Source: Pseudomonas viridiflava
GTDB lineage: Bacteria > Pseudomonadota > Gammaproteobacteria > Pseudomonadales > Pseudomonadaceae
Assembly (NCBI RefSeq): GCF_900602065.1
Contig: NZ_UWFN01000095.1
Coordinates: forward strand, 1 to 64,000
Length of the DNA: 64,000 bases
Direction of reading: 5' to 3'
The notes below the pieces were generated by a model, which had not been told where the DNA came from, did not search any database, and saw only the letters and a program-made list of their open reading frames with translations. The translations under genes and the position numbers were made by a program. Position 1 is the first letter of the stretch. Every line of letters begins with the position of its first letter. Positions 37,118 to 47,613 of the stretch are shown here, piece by piece.

Positions 37118-39154
37118 ATGCCATTGCGCCAACGCCTGGAAAACCTGCCGGTCGGCCAGAAGCTACTGGCAGCCCTGCTGGTCTTGCTGACCACCGTCCT
37201 GCTGGTCGCCAATCTGACATTCATCGGTGCCGCCTATTACATCTCCCAGGAGGCCATGGCCCCTCAGGCACTGCAGACCATTGGCCGCCTGATCAGCAAT
37301 CCGAACCTTGCCGAACAGGCGCTCAACTCTTCGACGAATGCCGAATCGTTGCTCAAGGAGTTGAAAAACTACGGCCCGTTGCGTGCTGCTGCGCTTTACG
37401 ACACGAACGGAGAGCGCCTCGGCCAATTACAGCAGGGCGAAAAGCTCAAATTGCCCGAGCGCTTCAACGAGATCGAAGGCTGGCGCATCACAGAGTTTCG
37501 TAACACTCAATTGATCCCGGTACCAAAAGCCGGGCAGGCTCCGGGCCACCTGCTGCTGGTAGCCAGTAGCGAATTACCCACCGCGTTCTACACCGGCACC
37601 CTGACTGCCAGCCTCGGCATTCTGGTCTTCAGCGTATTGCTCTGGCTGGTCATTGCCCGACAGATTCGCCGGTTGATTACCGAACCCATTTATCAACTGG
37701 AAGAGCTGTCACGCCAGGTCACCCACGAAGAGAGTTATGCGTTGCGCGCCGCGCCGGGCAACAAGGATGAAATCGGCAGTCTCGCTGAAGCTTTCAACAC
37801 CATGCTGTCGCGTATCGAGGCGCGGGAGCAGCAACTCAAACGAGCCCGGGATGACTCTCAGGAAGCATACGATCAGGCTCAAGGGCTGGCCGAAGAAACC
37901 CGGAACACCAACCGCAAGCTAGAGCTTGAGGTCAAGGTGCGTAGCAAGATCGAGAAGAAGCTCACCGGTTTCCAGAACTACCTGAACAGCATCATCGACT
38001 CGATGCCCTCGGCACTGATCGCGCTTGATGAGCAGCTGTACGTGACCCAGTGGAATCAGGAAGCCAGCGCACTGTCCGGGACACCGCTGGATGAGGCACT
38101 CAATCAGCCGATCTTCCTCGCCTTCCCGCCGATGAAAACTTTTCTGCCGCAGCTTAAACAGACGGTCGAGAATCACAGCGTCACCAAGATTGAACGGGTG
38201 ACCTGGATCAAGGATGAGGAACGCCGCCATTACGCGCTGACCTTCTATCCGTTGACCGGCGGCGCAGGCCAGGGCGTGGTGATCCGGGTGGACGACATCA
38301 CCCAGCGTTTGTCGCTGGAAGAAATGATGGTGCAATCCGAGAAGATGCTTTCTGTCGGAGGACTCGCCGCAGGGATGGCCCATGAGATCAATAATCCGCT
38401 GGGCGCCATTCTGCATAACGTCCAGAACATCCGGCGGCGCCTGTCAGTCGACTTGCAGAAAAATATCGAGCAGGCCGAAGCTGAAGGCATCGAACTGGAA
38501 ACAGTTAATCGCTATCTGGTCAGCCGGGAAGTACCGCAGCTACTCGACGGGATCCAGCAGGCCGGTGCTCGCGCAGCAAAAATCGTTAGCCATATGCTCA
38601 GTTTCAGTCGCCTCAGCACGCGGCAGATGGCGCCTTGCGACCTTCCTGCATTGATCGATCAAGCCGTAGAGATCGCCAGCAATGACTTTGACCTGACGAT
38701 CGGTTTCGACTTCAAGGGCCAAGCCATCATTCGCCAGTTCGACCCGGAACTGGGTCCGGTACCGGGGACAGCCAACGAGCTGGAGCAGGTTTTGCTGAAT
38801 CTGCTCAAGAACGCCGCGCAGGCCATTCATCAGCGCCCCGAAGAGGCCGAGCCGGGGCGAATCATCCTGCGTACAAAACTCAATCCCCCCTGGGCTGAGA
38901 TTCAGGTCGAAGATAACGGTATTGGTATGTCTGAACAGGTGCGCAAGCGCACGTTCGAACCGTTCTTCACCACCAAGGAAATCGGTCAGGGCACCGGGCT
39001 TGGCCTGTCGGTTTCGTATTTCATTATCACCAACAATCACAAAGGCCAGATGGAGGTGCACTCTTCTGTCGGCCAGGGCACCTGCTTCACCTTGCGCCTG
39101 CCCTTGGCAGGTAGCCAGGTGATCGTGCCTGAAGCGGTCATTTCGCCGCCATAA
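37118..39154 (+). CDS. PAS-containing sensor histidine kinase
   Basis: A 678-residue kinase: TM1 about 17-39, periplasmic sensor, TM2 about 163-180, HAMP (about 180-232), coiled coil (236-285), PAS (about 285-400), HisKA with His422 in GMAHEINNPLGAI, and HATPase with ELEQVLLNLLKNAAQ and GTGLGLSVSYFI. No response regulator is adjacent, so it is an orphan kinase. The P. aeruginosa gene at the same place (PA4398) has been tied to swarming and other surface behaviours. The start at 37118 (MPLRQRLENL) is a judgment; a GTG four codons upstream is possible. Confidence 0.85.
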   Translation: MPLRQRLENLPVGQKLLAALLVLLTTVLLVANLTFIGAAYYISQEAMAPQALQTIGRLISNPNLAEQALNSSTNAESLLKELKNYGPLRAAALYDTNGERLGQLQQGEKLKLPERFNEIEGWRITEFRNTQLIPVPKAGQAPGHLLLVASSELPTAFYTGTLTASLGILVFSVLLWLVIARQIRRLITEPIYQLEELSRQVTHEESYALRAAPGNKDEIGSLAEAFNTMLSRIEAREQQLKRARDDSQEAYDQAQGLAEETRNTNRKLELEVKVRSKIEKKLTGFQNYLNSIIDSMPSALIALDEQLYVTQWNQEASALSGTPLDEALNQPIFLAFPPMKTFLPQLKQTVENHSVTKIERVTWIKDEERRHYALTFYPLTGGAGQGVVIRVDDITQRLSLEEMMVQSEKMLSVGGLAAGMAHEINNPLGAILHNVQNIRRRLSVDLQKNIEQAEAEGIELETVNRYLVSREVPQLLDGIQQAGARAAKIVSHMLSFSRLSTRQMAPCDLPALIDQAVEIASNDFDLTIGFDFKGQAIIRQFDPELGPVPGTANELEQVLLNLLKNAAQAIHQRPEEAEPGRIILRTKLNPPWAEIQVEDNGIGMSEQVRKRTFEPFFTTKEIGQGTGLGLSVSYFIITNNHKGQMEVHSSVGQGTCFTLRLPLAGSQVIVPEAVISPP

Positions 39155-39167
39155 CGGAGCATTGAGA

Positions 39168-39749
39168 ATGGGCTTTCGCTTGTCGAAAATTTACACACGC
39201 ACGGGTGACACCGGCGAAACCGGCCTGGGTGATGGCCGACGCGTGCCGAAGGATCATCCTCGTGTCGAGGCTATCGGCGAAGTCGATACGCTGAACAGCC
39301 AGTTGGGATTACTCCTCGCCGGGCTTGCCGAGCAATTGGCGCAAACGCCTGCTCTTGCTGAGGTAATCGACGTGCTCGCACCGTGTCAGCATCGGCTGTT
39401 CGACCTGGGTGGCGAGCTGGCGATGCCGGTTTATCAGGCACTCGATCAGGCAGAAGTTGATCGCCTGGAAACGGCGATTGATCTGTGGAATGAAGAGTTG
39501 GGCCCACTGGAGAATTTCATTCTGCCCGGTGGTTCGGCGCTGATTGCCCAAGCCCATGTCTGCCGCAGCCTTGCCCGCGGCGCCGAGCGCCGTTGTCAGC
39601 ACCTGAACGCTGTAGAACCTTTGGCCGGGGTTGGGCTGGCGTATATCAATCGGCTGTCGGACCTGCTGTTTGTCGCGGCGCGATTGATTGCCAAGCGGCA
39701 GGGTATTGCAGAGATATTGTGGGAAGCGGCGAAGAAGCCTCAGGATTGA
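39168..39749 (+). CDS. Cob(I)alamin adenosyltransferase (PduO type)
   Basis: A 193-residue ATP:cob(I)alamin adenosyltransferase making adenosylcobalamin. The ATP-binding N-terminus IYTRTGDTGETGLGDGRRV and the C-terminal CRSLARGAERR helix with YINRLSDLLFVAAR are characteristic of the PduO/MMAB family rather than CobA. It starts at ATG 39168, with GGAG eight bases before, 13 bases after the kinase stop, so the two may be cotranscribed. Confidence 0.87.
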   Translation: MGFRLSKIYTRTGDTGETGLGDGRRVPKDHPRVEAIGEVDTLNSQLGLLLAGLAEQLAQTPALAEVIDVLAPCQHRLFDLGGELAMPVYQALDQAEVDRLETAIDLWNEELGPLENFILPGGSALIAQAHVCRSLARGAERRCQHLNAVEPLAGVGLAYINRLSDLLFVAARLIAKRQGIAEILWEAAKKPQD

Positions 39750-39764
39750 AGCAAAATGCGATTA

Positions 39765-39858
39765 CTGTGGGAGCGAATTCATTCGCGAAGGGGCCGGTAC
39801 ATCCGCAGCTTATGTATCGCTTCAATACTGCCTTCCCGAATGAATTCGGTCTCACAGG
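39765..39858. repeat. REPIN of the GTGGGAGCGAATTC family
   Basis: Arms CTGTGGGAGCGAATTCATTC (from 39765) and CCCGAATGAATTCGGTCTCA (from 39835), with the loop ggccggtacatccgcagctt shared with the element at 7920. It lies between convergent genes. Confidence 0.88.
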
Positions 39859-39886
39859 ATGATTGCAGCACCTGTTGGAGCCAAGG

Positions 39887-40831
39887 TCACTCCCCTGGCC
39901 AGAACGCTCTGATTCCGGCCACGCCTTGTGCGCCGCTCTCCCAGGCTTTTTGCTGTTCAGCAGGGCCAACACCGCCGAGCAGATATACCGGCTTACTAAA
40001 GCCTGCAATCAGCTCCTGAGCCTGCTCCCAGCCCAGCGGCTGAGCGTCAGGGTGAGTCTGAGTGGGCTGGACCGGTGACAAGGTCACGAAGTCGACGTCC
40101 ATCAGCTCGGCCAAGGCCAGCTCTTCAGCATTGTGGCAAGAGGCAGCCAGCCAGCGATCCTTGGGAAACGGACGCCCATTCGGGGCCAGTTTGCGCAGTT
40201 GTGCCGACGTCAGGTGCCAACCCGCAGCGGGAAAGTCGCCCAGCCACTCCAGCGGCCCCTTGAGCATCAGCTGCGCCTTGCCGGCACACAAACCCACGGC
40301 GTCCACTGCAAGATCGCGGTACTGAGGGTCATAGCCGTTCGGCGCACGTAGCTGGACCAGCTTGATACCGCCAGCAATCGCCTTTTGCATGCCGCGAAGC
40401 AACTGCGGAGTTTCCAATTCACCAGGGGTAATCAGGTATTCGCCGGGCAGACGCGCCGCCGCAACAATAGGCTGGTTGGCAGCCGGGAACTCATAATTCG
40501 CCAGTTCTCGATTGGACACCCAGGCCAACGGCTGCCCTTCGACGCCGTGAGGTTCACCGGTAAACGCTGATACCTCCCAGACATCCAGCAACACTTGCTT
40601 GTCAGGGTAGTCGTGCTGAATCTTGATCAACGGCCTGGCCTGGGTGACGACGATGTTCAGTTCTTCCTGTAGTTCACGAGCAAGCGCTGCCTCGACGGCC
40701 TCTCCGGGTTCGACCTTGCCGCCGGGAAACTCCCACAAACCGCCCTGGTGCTGAGTGTCGGCACGCCGGGCGATAAGGATCCTGCCGTCAACGCCGCGAA
40801 TGACCGCTGCTGCTACATGAATACGTTTCAC
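39887..40831 (-). CDS. Nudix (MutT-like) hydrolase fused to a thiamine-phosphate-synthase-like domain
   Basis: A 314-residue two-domain protein. The N-terminal Nudix box spans about 38-60 (GKVEPGE...RELQEE), with Asn59 where the consensus has Gly. MutT removes 8-oxo-dGTP. The C-terminal half (about 135-314) resembles ThiE/TenI TIM barrels (GIKLVQLRAPNG, VDFVTLSPVQPT). This fusion is well conserved in pseudomonads. It starts at GTG within the gst stop (GTGA, 4-base overlap), so it is translationally coupled to gst. Whether the C-terminal barrel is an active thiamine enzyme is unclear. Confidence 0.86.
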   Translation of the reverse strand: MKRIHVAAAVIRGVDGRILIARRADTQHQGGLWEFPGGKVEPGEAVEAALARELQEELNIVVTQARPLIKIQHDYPDKQVLLDVWEVSAFTGEPHGVEGQPLAWVSNRELANYEFPAANQPIVAAARLPGEYLITPGELETPQLLRGMQKAIAGGIKLVQLRAPNGYDPQYRDLAVDAVGLCAGKAQLMLKGPLEWLGDFPAAGWHLTSAQLRKLAPNGRPFPKDRWLAASCHNAEELALAELMDVDFVTLSPVQPTQTHPDAQPLGWEQAQELIAGFSKPVYLLGGVGPAEQQKAWESGAQGVAGIRAFWPGE

Positions 40832-41460
40832 CCTTCGACTTCCTCTAAAGCAGCCTTCTGCCAACGCTGGAACAACGGCCATTGGTAGATGGTTTCGATG
40901 TACGCCAGCGCCTCGGCTGGCAGTTCGACCCGATAAGTGCGCAGTCGGATCACTACGGGGGCGAAGTATGCGTCAGCAGCGCTGACCTTGCCGAACAGAA
41001 ACGGACCGTCTTCAGTCGCCGCCGCACGGCATTCAGCCCACAGTTTGACGATACGCTCGATATCACCTTGAGCTTCCACCGAGATAACTTCCAGCGCCGC
41101 ATCACGATGCAAGTCCATCGGCAGATTGGAGCGTAGGCCGGTAAAGCCGCTGTGCATTTGCGCGCAAGCTGAACGCGCCTGAGCACGAGCGGCTATATCG
41201 CTCGGCCACAGTCCAGCTTCGGGGAATTGGTCAGCGAGGTATTCAATGATTGCCAGCGAATCGGCAATCGTGCCGTGTTCGGTTTTCAGCAGCGGGACCT
41301 TACCGGTCGGAGAGTGCTCAAGAATTAGCTGGCGGGTGTTGTTCTGATTCAGGCGAATCAGTTGTTCGGTATACGCCGCACCGGTCATGTACAGCGCCAG
41401 TGCAGGCCGCAGAGACCAGGAGGAGTAGCGTTTGTCGCCGATGATCAGGTGCAGGGTCAT
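40828..41460 (-). CDS. Glutathione S-transferase family protein
   Basis: A 210-residue GST: thioredoxin-like N-domain with an N-terminal Ser cluster in KRYSSWSLRPALAL (Ser13/14/16 as candidate catalytic residues), glutathione-binding cis-Pro segment GKVPLLKTEHGTIADSLAIIEYL, then the helical C-domain. The substrate is unknown. It precedes and overlaps the MutT-ThiE gene. A REP doublet lies upstream. Confidence 0.86.
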   Translation of the reverse strand: MTLHLIIGDKRYSSWSLRPALALYMTGAAYTEQLIRLNQNNTRQLILEHSPTGKVPLLKTEHGTIADSLAIIEYLADQFPEAGLWPSDIAARAQARSACAQMHSGFTGLRSNLPMDLHRDAALEVISVEAQGDIERIVKLWAECRAAATEDGPFLFGKVSAADAYFAPVVIRLRTYRVELPAEALAYIETIYQWPLFQRWQKAALEEVEG

Positions 41461-41496
41461 GAGGAGTTCTCCAGATAGAGCGAGCTGATCACTTCC

Positions 41497-41589
41497 CTGC
41501 AGGAGCGGATTATCCGCGAAGAGGCCGGTACATTCGATAAATATTCAGCGTGTCGAATGCCAGCTTCGCGAATGAATTCGCTCCTACAG
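41497..41589. repeat. REPIN, diverged member
   Basis: Arms CTGCAGGAGCGGATTATCCG (from 41497) and TTCGCGAATGAATTCGCTCC (from 41565), with loop ggccggtacattcgataa. It lies between argJ and gst, on the same strand as neither arm alone, and has no gene. Confidence 0.82.
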
Positions 41590-41606
41590 GTCCGGTTTCC
41601 GTCAGA

Positions 41607-42824
41607 TCAGGTGCGGTATTCCGCATTGATCTTCACGTACTCATGGGACAGGTCGGTGGTCCAGATGGTCTCGCTGCAATCACCGCGGCCCAGTTCTATG
41701 CGAATGGTGATTTCAGCTTCAGCCATTACCGCCGAGCCTTGCTCTTCAGTGTAGGTAGTCGCGCGGCAGCCCTTGCTGGCGATGCAGACGGAACCGAGGA
41801 AAACGTCGATCTTGCTCACGTCCAGATCCGGTACGCCAGCACGGCCTACAGCTGCCAGGATGCGACCCCAGTTCGGGTCGGAGGCAAACAGCGCGGTTTT
41901 GATCAATGGCGAGTGAGCCACTGCATAGCCGACGTCCAGACATTCCTGATGACTGCCACCGCCGTTGACTTCAACGGTCACGAACTTGGTCGCGCCTTCG
42001 CCGTCGCGCACGATAGCCTGAGCCACCTCCATGCACACGTCAAATACGGCTGATTTCAACGCATCGAACAGAGGACCTTTGGCTTCGGTCACTTCCGGCA
42101 GATTGGCCTGACCGGTTGCGATCAGCATGCAGCAGTCGTTTGTCGAGGTGTCGCCATCAATAGTGATGCGGTTGAACGACTTGTTGGCGCCGTCACGAAT
42201 CAGGTCCTGCAGGACACTTTGTGAAACTTTAGCGTCGGTAGCGATATAGCCCAGCATGGTCGCCATGTTCGGGCGAATCATGCCCGCGCCTTTACTGATG
42301 CCAGTCACAGTGACGGTCACGCCGTCGATCTGGAACTGACGGCTCGCGCCTTTTGGCAACGTGTCGGTGGTCATGATGCCAGTTGCCGCAGCAGCCCAGT
42401 TATCCACAGACAAGTCATCCAGGGCGGCTTGCAACGCGCCCTCGATCTTTTCCACAGGCAGCGGCTCGCCAATCACACCTGTCGAGTACGGCAGCACGGC
42501 ATTGGCGTCGACGCCGGTCAGCTCGGCGAGTTTGGCGCAAGTGCGCGCAGCATTGGCCAGACCAGGCTCGCCGGTGCCGGCATTGGCGTTACCGGTATTG
42601 GTCAGCAAATAACGGACAGGGCCGTTTACACGCTGCTTTGCGAGGATCACCGGTGCCGCGCAGAACGCGTTTAGGGTGAAAACACCGGCGACACTGGAGC
42701 CTTCTGCGCAGCGCATGACCACAACGTCCTTGCGGCCCGGGCGTTTGATGCCGGCAGATGAAATGCCCAGTTCAAAACCTGGAACCGGGTGCAGTGTCGG
42801 CAAAGGACCAAGACCAACAGCCAT
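41607..42824 (-). CDS. argJ: Glutamate N-acetyltransferase / ornithine acetyltransferase
   Basis: A 405-residue ArgJ, catalysing the transfer of the acetyl group from N-acetylornithine to glutamate in the cyclic arginine pathway. The self-cleavage site Ala-Thr is in [10 protein letters not shown], with Thr as N-terminal nucleophile after processing. Substrate motifs [20 protein letters not shown] and [10 protein letters not shown] are present. It follows secA on the same strand, but a strong terminator intervenes, so it has its own promoter. AGGAG precedes the ATG. Confidence 0.95.
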   Translation of the reverse strand: MAVGLGPLPTLHPVPGFELGISSAGIKRPGRKDVVVMRCAEGSSVAGVFTLNAFCAAPVILAKQRVNGPVRYLLTNTGNANAGTGEPGLANAARTCAKLAELTGVDANAVLPYSTGVIGEPLPVEKIEGALQAALDDLSVDNWAAAATGIMTTDTLPKGASRQFQIDGVTVTVTGISKGAGMIRPNMATMLGYIATDAKVSQSVLQDLIRDGANKSFNRITIDGDTSTNDCCMLIATGQANLPEVTEAKGPLFDALKSAVFDVCMEVAQAIVRDGEGATKFVTVEVNGGGSHQECLDVGYAVAHSPLIKTALFASDPNWGRILAAVGRAGVPDLDVSKIDVFLGSVCIASKGCRATTYTEEQGSAVMAEAEITIRIELGRGDCSETIWTTDLSHEYVKINAEYRT

Positions 42825-42883
42825 GAGGTGCGCTCCTTGAAAGATATCTGTGCCGCCCGCATCGGTACGGCAATCGATTGAAA

Positions 42884-42915
42884 AACGCCGCGACGGGTAA
42901 GCCAGTCGCGGCGTT
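42884..42915 (-). terminator. secA terminator
   Basis: Perfect 11-bp stem AACGCCGCGAC / GTCGCGGCGTT (42884-42894, 42905-42915), ten-base loop, followed on the minus strand by five T. It lies 45 bases after the secA stop and before argJ. Confidence 0.92.
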
Positions 42916-42959
42916 AATACTTTTTGTTGCTCAAAACACGCTACAGGTTCAAATCAGTA

Positions 42960-45692
42960 TCAGTTGATTTGGCCGTGGCAGTGCTTGTACTTCTTGCCCG
43001 AACCACACCAGCACAGCTCGTTGCGACCTTGCTTCTGGTCGTTGCGCACGGGTATGGAGACTACATCGACACCCTCTTCAACCAGGACTTCCGGCTGCTC
43101 AAGGCCTGGCGCTTCAGCATGTTCGAACTGCATGCGCTGCGCCAGCTCTTCGGCCTCGCGACGCAGACGAGCTTCTTCCTCGGCCGGATCTTCGCGGCGT
43201 ACCTGAACGTGCGACAGCACACGGATGGTATCGCGCTTGATCGAATCCAGGAGTTCCTGGAACAGCGTGAAAGACTCGCGCTTGTATTCCTGTTTCGGGT
43301 TCTTCTGAGCGTAGCCGCGCAAGTGGATACCGTGACGCAGGTGATCCATGGTCGACAGGTGGTCTTTCCACAGATCGTCCAGAACGCGCAGCAGAATCTG
43401 CTTCTCGAAGGTGCGCAACGCATCAGCGCTGGCTTGCTCTTCTTTCTCGTTATACGCGCCCAGCAGCTCTTCGAGCAGCTTCACACGCAGTGTATCTTCG
43501 TGCAGGTGATCGTCTTCATCCAGCCATTGCTGAATCGGCAGCTTCACACCGAAATCGCTTTCCAGTGCGGCTTCCAGACCAGGTACATCCCACTGCTCCG
43601 GCATCGACTGCGGCGGAATGTGCTGGCTGATCAGGCTGTTGAGCACGTCTTCACGGAACTCAGCGATAGTGTCACCGATGTTGGTAGCGGCCAGCAGGCT
43701 GTTACGCATGTGGTAGATCACTTTACGCTGCTCGTTGGACACGTCATCGAACTCGAGCAATTGCTTGCGAATATCGAAGTTGCGCCCTTCAACCTTGCGC
43801 TGTGCCTTCTCGATCGCGTTGGTCACCATGCGGTGCTCAATCGCTTCACCGGACTGCATGCCCAGCGCTTTCATGAAGTTCTTCACCCGATCTGAGGCGA
43901 AGATACGCATCAGGCTGTCTTCCAGCGACAGGTAGAAGCGGCTCGAACCGGTATCGCCCTGACGACCGGCACGACCACGCAGCTGGTTGTCGATACGGCG
44001 CGATTCATGACGCTCGGAAGCGATAACGTGCAAACCACCCGCTTCGATCACTTGCTGATGGCGTTTCTGCCAATCGGCCTTGATCTGTGCAATTTGCTCC
44101 GGGCTCGGGTTTTCCAGCGCAGCAACTTCAACTTCCCAGTTACCGCCCAACAGGATGTCGGTACCACGACCGGCCATGTTGGTCGCAATGGTCAGCGCGC
44201 CAGGACGACCGGCCTGAGCAATGATTTCAGCTTCTTTTTCGTGGAACTTGGCGTTCAGAACCTTGTGTTCGATACCTTCCTGATTAAGCAACTTGGACAT
44301 GTGCTCGGAAGTTTCGATGGTCGCAGTACCTACCAGCACCGGGCGATTCTCAGCCAGACAGGCCTTGATGTCGGTCACGATGGCCGCGTACTTCTCTTCT
44401 GCGGTCAGGTACACAAGGTCGTTGAAGTCTTTGCGCGCCAACGGCTTGTTTGGCGGAATAACCATCACCGACAGCGTATAGATCTGGTGGAATTCGAACG
44501 CTTCGGTGTCCGCTGTACCGGTCATGCCGGACAGTTTGTTGTATAGACGGAAGTAGTTCTGGAATGTGGTCGACGCCAGGGTCTGGCTTTCGGCCTGGAT
44601 ATTCAGGTTTTCCTTCGCTTCGATGGCCTGGTGCAGGCCTTCGGACAGGCGACGACCCGGCATGGTACGACCGGTGTGCTCGTCGACCAGCAGAATCTGG
44701 CCGTCCTGAACGATGTACTCGACGTTGCGATGGAACAGCGTGTGCGCACGCAAACCGGCATAGACGTGAGTCAGCAGACCCAGGTTGTGTGCCGAATACA
44801 GGCTCTCGCCTTCAGCCAGCATGCCAACTTCAGTCAGCATCTCTTCGATGAACTGGTGACCGGCTTCGTTCAGCTCAACCTGACGGGTTTTCTCGTCAAC
44901 GGTGTAGTGACCGGCTTTGGTCACCTCGCCTTCCACTTCCTCGATGTGCTGCACGAGGCGTGGGATCAGACGGTTGATTTCGGTGTAGAGCTTGGAGCTG
45001 TCTTCAGCCTGACCGGAGATGATCAGCGGCGTACGCGCTTCGTCGATGAGGATTGAGTCCACTTCGTCGATCACGGCAAAATTGAGTTCGCGCTGGAACT
45101 TGTCGTCCATGCTGAACGCCATGTTGTCGCGCAGATAGTCGAAACCGAACTCGTTGTTGGTACCGTAGGTGATGTCCGACGCGTAAGCCGCACGCTTTTC
45201 TTCAGGCGGCTGGAAAGGCGTGACGATGCCGACGCTCAGACCGAGGAACTCATACAGTGGACGCATCCAGTTGGCGTCACGGCGGGCCAGGTAATCGTTG
45301 ACCGTTACCACGTGCACGCCCTTCCCGGACAGCGCATTGAGGTAAACCGCCAGCGTACCCACCAGGGTTTTACCTTCACCGGTACGCATCTCGGCAATCA
45401 TGCCTTCGTGCAGAGTCATGCCGCCAATCAACTGAACGTCGAAGTGGCGCATACCCATGACGCGCTTACCCGCTTCACGCGCGACCGCGAAAGCTTCAGG
45501 AAGCAGCTTATCGAGGGTCTCACCTTTGGCTAAGCGGGCCTTGAACTCTTCGGTCTTGGCACGTAGTTGCTCGTCCGAAAGGGCCACCATTTGCTCTTCG
45601 AAGGCATTGACGACTTGTACCGTCTTGAGCATGCGCTTCACTTCACGCTCGTTCTTGCTTCCAAAAAGTTTTTTTAACAAAGGCGCAAACAT
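42960..45692 (-). CDS. secA: Preprotein translocase ATPase SecA
   Basis: A 910-residue motor driving export through SecYEG. Walker A is TGEGKT (104-109), the DEAD-type segment [20 protein letters not shown] follows, and the C-terminal zinc site is [13 protein letters not shown] (Cys894, Cys896, Cys905, His906), used in SecB binding. Full length. It is divergent from dciA, with a 307-base region between them. No SecM-like arrest peptide was found upstream. Confidence 0.97.
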   Translation of the reverse strand: MFAPLLKKLFGSKNEREVKRMLKTVQVVNAFEEQMVALSDEQLRAKTEEFKARLAKGETLDKLLPEAFAVAREAGKRVMGMRHFDVQLIGGMTLHEGMIAEMRTGEGKTLVGTLAVYLNALSGKGVHVVTVNDYLARRDANWMRPLYEFLGLSVGIVTPFQPPEEKRAAYASDITYGTNNEFGFDYLRDNMAFSMDDKFQRELNFAVIDEVDSILIDEARTPLIISGQAEDSSKLYTEINRLIPRLVQHIEEVEGEVTKAGHYTVDEKTRQVELNEAGHQFIEEMLTEVGMLAEGESLYSAHNLGLLTHVYAGLRAHTLFHRNVEYIVQDGQILLVDEHTGRTMPGRRLSEGLHQAIEAKENLNIQAESQTLASTTFQNYFRLYNKLSGMTGTADTEAFEFHQIYTLSVMVIPPNKPLARKDFNDLVYLTAEEKYAAIVTDIKACLAENRPVLVGTATIETSEHMSKLLNQEGIEHKVLNAKFHEKEAEIIAQAGRPGALTIATNMAGRGTDILLGGNWEVEVAALENPSPEQIAQIKADWQKRHQQVIEAGGLHVIASERHESRRIDNQLRGRAGRQGDTGSSRFYLSLEDSLMRIFASDRVKNFMKALGMQSGEAIEHRMVTNAIEKAQRKVEGRNFDIRKQLLEFDDVSNEQRKVIYHMRNSLLAATNIGDTIAEFREDVLNSLISQHIPPQSMPEQWDVPGLEAALESDFGVKLPIQQWLDEDDHLHEDTLRVKLLEELLGAYNEKEEQASADALRTFEKQILLRVLDDLWKDHLSTMDHLRHGIHLRGYAQKNPKQEYKRESFTLFQELLDSIKRDTIRVLSHVQVRREDPAEEEARLRREAEELAQRMQFEHAEAPGLEQPEVLVEEGVDVVSIPVRNDQKQGRNELCWCGSGKKYKHCHGQIN

Positions 45693-45999
45693 ATCGACAG
45701 GATCTTCCAGACATAGGAATGGAGGGCGGCCCCGTGAGTCGCCCGTGCAGCCCTCATGGCCGCATGCGAACGAGCATTCTACCCGGAAACGATGGTGAGG
45801 AAAGTGGCGTTATTCCACGATGCTGGCACAGCGCTGTGACGGGGCTGTTTGTAGATAGGGTCATTTCCTGAGAGTTCAACCCGTCAAGAGCAGAAGTTAA
45901 CCGTTGATTTTGCGCACAAATCTCTCAGACCCGCTTGAAACAAGGGCTGGCGGGCGCTTTCTGATAACATGACAAACTTGTCATCCAGGGTTTTCACTC
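45693..45999. other. secA-dciA divergent intergenic region
   Basis: A 307-base region without a gene that I trust; short frames across it have no coding features. It must hold the secA and dciA promoters. I could not pick a promoter pair with confidence; a TTGAAA (about 45935) followed by TGATAACAT (about 45962) has a spacing too long for a standard sigma-70 site. Confidence 0.6.
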
Positions 46000-46455
46000 A
46001 TGGCGTTCCGTCCACTCCCCGCTCGGGCACCCGCTGTCCTGCTACGTGAAGCAAAACCTCTCAAAGGTATTTTTCATCACGCGCAGCGTTTGGGGCACCT
46101 GCAGCGGCTGCTCGAAAGTCAGCTACAACCGGCTGCGCGCGAACATTGTCATGTCGCTTCCTGGCGCGAAGGCAGCCTGTTGTTGATTGTGACGGACGGT
46201 CATTGGGCGACGCGTTTGCGCTATCAACAAAAACGTTTGCAGCGGCAATTGACCGCATTCGACGAATTCGCCTGCCTGACTCGCATTGTCTTCAAGGTTC
46301 AGCCACCTACCGCCCCTCAGGGCGCGGCGGGCCATACAATGGACTTGTCCACCGTGGCGGCCGAGAGCATTCAGGCAACGGCTGACGGCATTACCGATCC
46401 GAAGTTGCGCGCAGCACTGGAGCGCCTGGCAAGTCACGCCAAGCCTAAAGGTTGA
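46000..46455 (+). CDS. dciA: DciA replicative-helicase loader (DUF721)
   Basis: A 151-residue DUF721 protein. DciA loads or operates the DnaB helicase in the many bacteria, including Pseudomonas, that lack DnaC. The globular KH-like domain spans about 15-100, with SWREGSLLLIVTDGHWATRL and LRYQQKRLQRQL as family blocks; the C-terminal tail is loosely structured. Convergent with lpxC across a bidirectional terminator. The neighbourhood secA-dciA-lpxC is conserved. Confidence 0.85.
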   Translation: MAFRPLPARAPAVLLREAKPLKGIFHHAQRLGHLQRLLESQLQPAAREHCHVASWREGSLLLIVTDGHWATRLRYQQKRLQRQLTAFDEFACLTRIVFKVQPPTAPQGAAGHTMDLSTVAAESIQATADGITDPKLRAALERLASHAKPKG

Positions 46456-46465
46456 TTTGCCAATC

Positions 46466-46500
46466 GCTGCCGAGCCCAAGCCTCGGTGAGCTCCTACAGA
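46466..46500. repeat. Degenerate single REP arm after dciA
   Basis: CTGCCGAGCCCAAGCCTCGG followed by TGAGCTCCTACAG resembles one damaged arm of the GTAGGAGCTGCCGAAGG family, with no clear partner. Probably a decayed copy. Confidence 0.5.
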
Positions 46501-46530
46501 TCCGCGCAGCGTCAAAAAAAACCCATAAAA

Positions 46531-46554
46531 AAAGGCCGCCCGAGGGCAGCCTTT
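46531..46554. terminator. Bidirectional terminator between dciA and lpxC
   Basis: Stem AAAGGCCGCC / GGCAGCCTTT with one mismatch and a four-base loop. Upstream A runs become T runs on the minus strand, serving lpxC; the plus strand serves dciA. Confidence 0.82.
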
Positions 46555-46589
46555 AAAAACAGCAAAAAGGAAGGAGAGTAAAGCTGACC

Positions 46590-47501
46590 TTACACGGCCG
46601 CTACAGGGCGCATGTAAGAGATCGGTGCAGTACTGGCATCTTCGAAGGTCACGACTTCCCACGCGTCTGTTTCGGCGATCAATTTACGCAGAAGACGATT
46701 GTTCAGTGCATGCCCCGACTTGAAGCCAATGAACTCACCTATCAGGCTGTTGCCTAGCAGGTAGAGGTCACCAATTGCATCAAGAATCTTGTGTTTGACG
46801 AATTCGTCCTCGTAACGCAGGCCGTCTTCGTTCAGTACGCCATCCTTGTCCACCACGATGGCATTTTCCACACTGCCGCCGAGTGCGAGGTTGTGCTTGC
46901 GCAGGTACTCGATGTCACTCATGAACCCGAAGGTACGGGCACGGCTGACTTCCTTCACGAAGGAAGTGCTGGAAAAGTCCACGCTTGCACTTTGAGTGCG
47001 GTCGCGGAAGACCGGGTGATCGAAATCGATCTCGAAACTGACTTTGAACCCTTCGAAAGGCACGAAAGTAGCGCGTTTACCGCCCTCCTCCAGTGTCACT
47101 TCCCGCAGGATCCGGATGAATTTCTTCGGCGCGTCCTGTTCTTCCAGGCCAGCCGACTGAATCAGGAATACGAAGGGACCCGCGCTGCCATCCATGATCG
47201 GAACTTCGGAGGCAGACAGTTCAACGTAAGCGTTATCGATGCCCAGGCCAGCCATGGCCGAGAGCAAATGTTCCACGGTGTCGACTTTGACATCACCGCT
47301 GACCAGTGTGGTCGACAGTGTGGTGTCACCGACATTTTCCGCGCGGGCAGCAATATGCACGACGGGGTCGAGGTCAGCACGTACGAACACGATACCGGTA
47401 TCCACAGGTGCAGGCTTGAGGGTCAGGTAAACCTTCTCCCCGGAGTGCAGACCGACACCTGTGGCACGGATAATATTTTTCAGGGTGCGTTGTTTAATCA
47501 T
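46590..47501 (-). CDS. lpxC: UDP-3-O-acyl-N-acetylglucosamine deacetylase LpxC
   Basis: A 303-residue zinc enzyme catalysing the committed step of lipid A synthesis. Zinc ligands His78 (DTVEHLLSA), His237 and Asp241 ([10 protein letters not shown]) are all present, and the N-terminus [20 protein letters not shown] is typical. It is the last gene of the cell wall/division cluster, 112 bases after ftsZ. The separation by a hairpin-bearing gap suggests it also has its own expression control. Confidence 0.97.
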   Translation of the reverse strand: MIKQRTLKNIIRATGVGLHSGEKVYLTLKPAPVDTGIVFVRADLDPVVHIAARAENVGDTTLSTTLVSGDVKVDTVEHLLSAMAGLGIDNAYVELSASEVPIMDGSAGPFVFLIQSAGLEEQDAPKKFIRILREVTLEEGGKRATFVPFEGFKVSFEIDFDHPVFRDRTQSASVDFSSTSFVKEVSRARTFGFMSDIEYLRKHNLALGGSVENAIVVDKDGVLNEDGLRYEDEFVKHKILDAIGDLYLLGNSLIGEFIGFKSGHALNNRLLRKLIAETDAWEVVTFEDASTAPISYMRPVAAV

Positions 47502-47541
47502 GGCATTGGCCGCTTCAGCGCAAGTTGCGAACTGGTATCAA

Positions 47542-47575
47542 CAAAGGCTGGCGATGATAGCAGACCCGGCCTTTG
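47542..47575 (-). other. Hairpin in the ftsZ-lpxC gap
   Basis: Imperfect inverted repeat CAAAGGCTGG / CCGGCCTTTG (47542-47551, 47566-47575; one T-G wobble) in the 112-base gap. It lacks a strong T run on the minus strand; it may be an attenuator or an RNA processing site. Confidence 0.4.
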
Positions 47576-47613
47576 CTGAACACCAATCACCCTAATACCC
47601 CTGATACATTTCA

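Noticed and set aside
42924..43895. 323-codon frame opposite secA
   Set aside because: Antisense shadow; no recognisable domain and no ribosome site.
45693..45999. SecM-like leader peptide upstream of secA
   Set aside because: No minus-strand frame with a signal and arrest motif lies there; the neighbouring gene is the divergent dciA.
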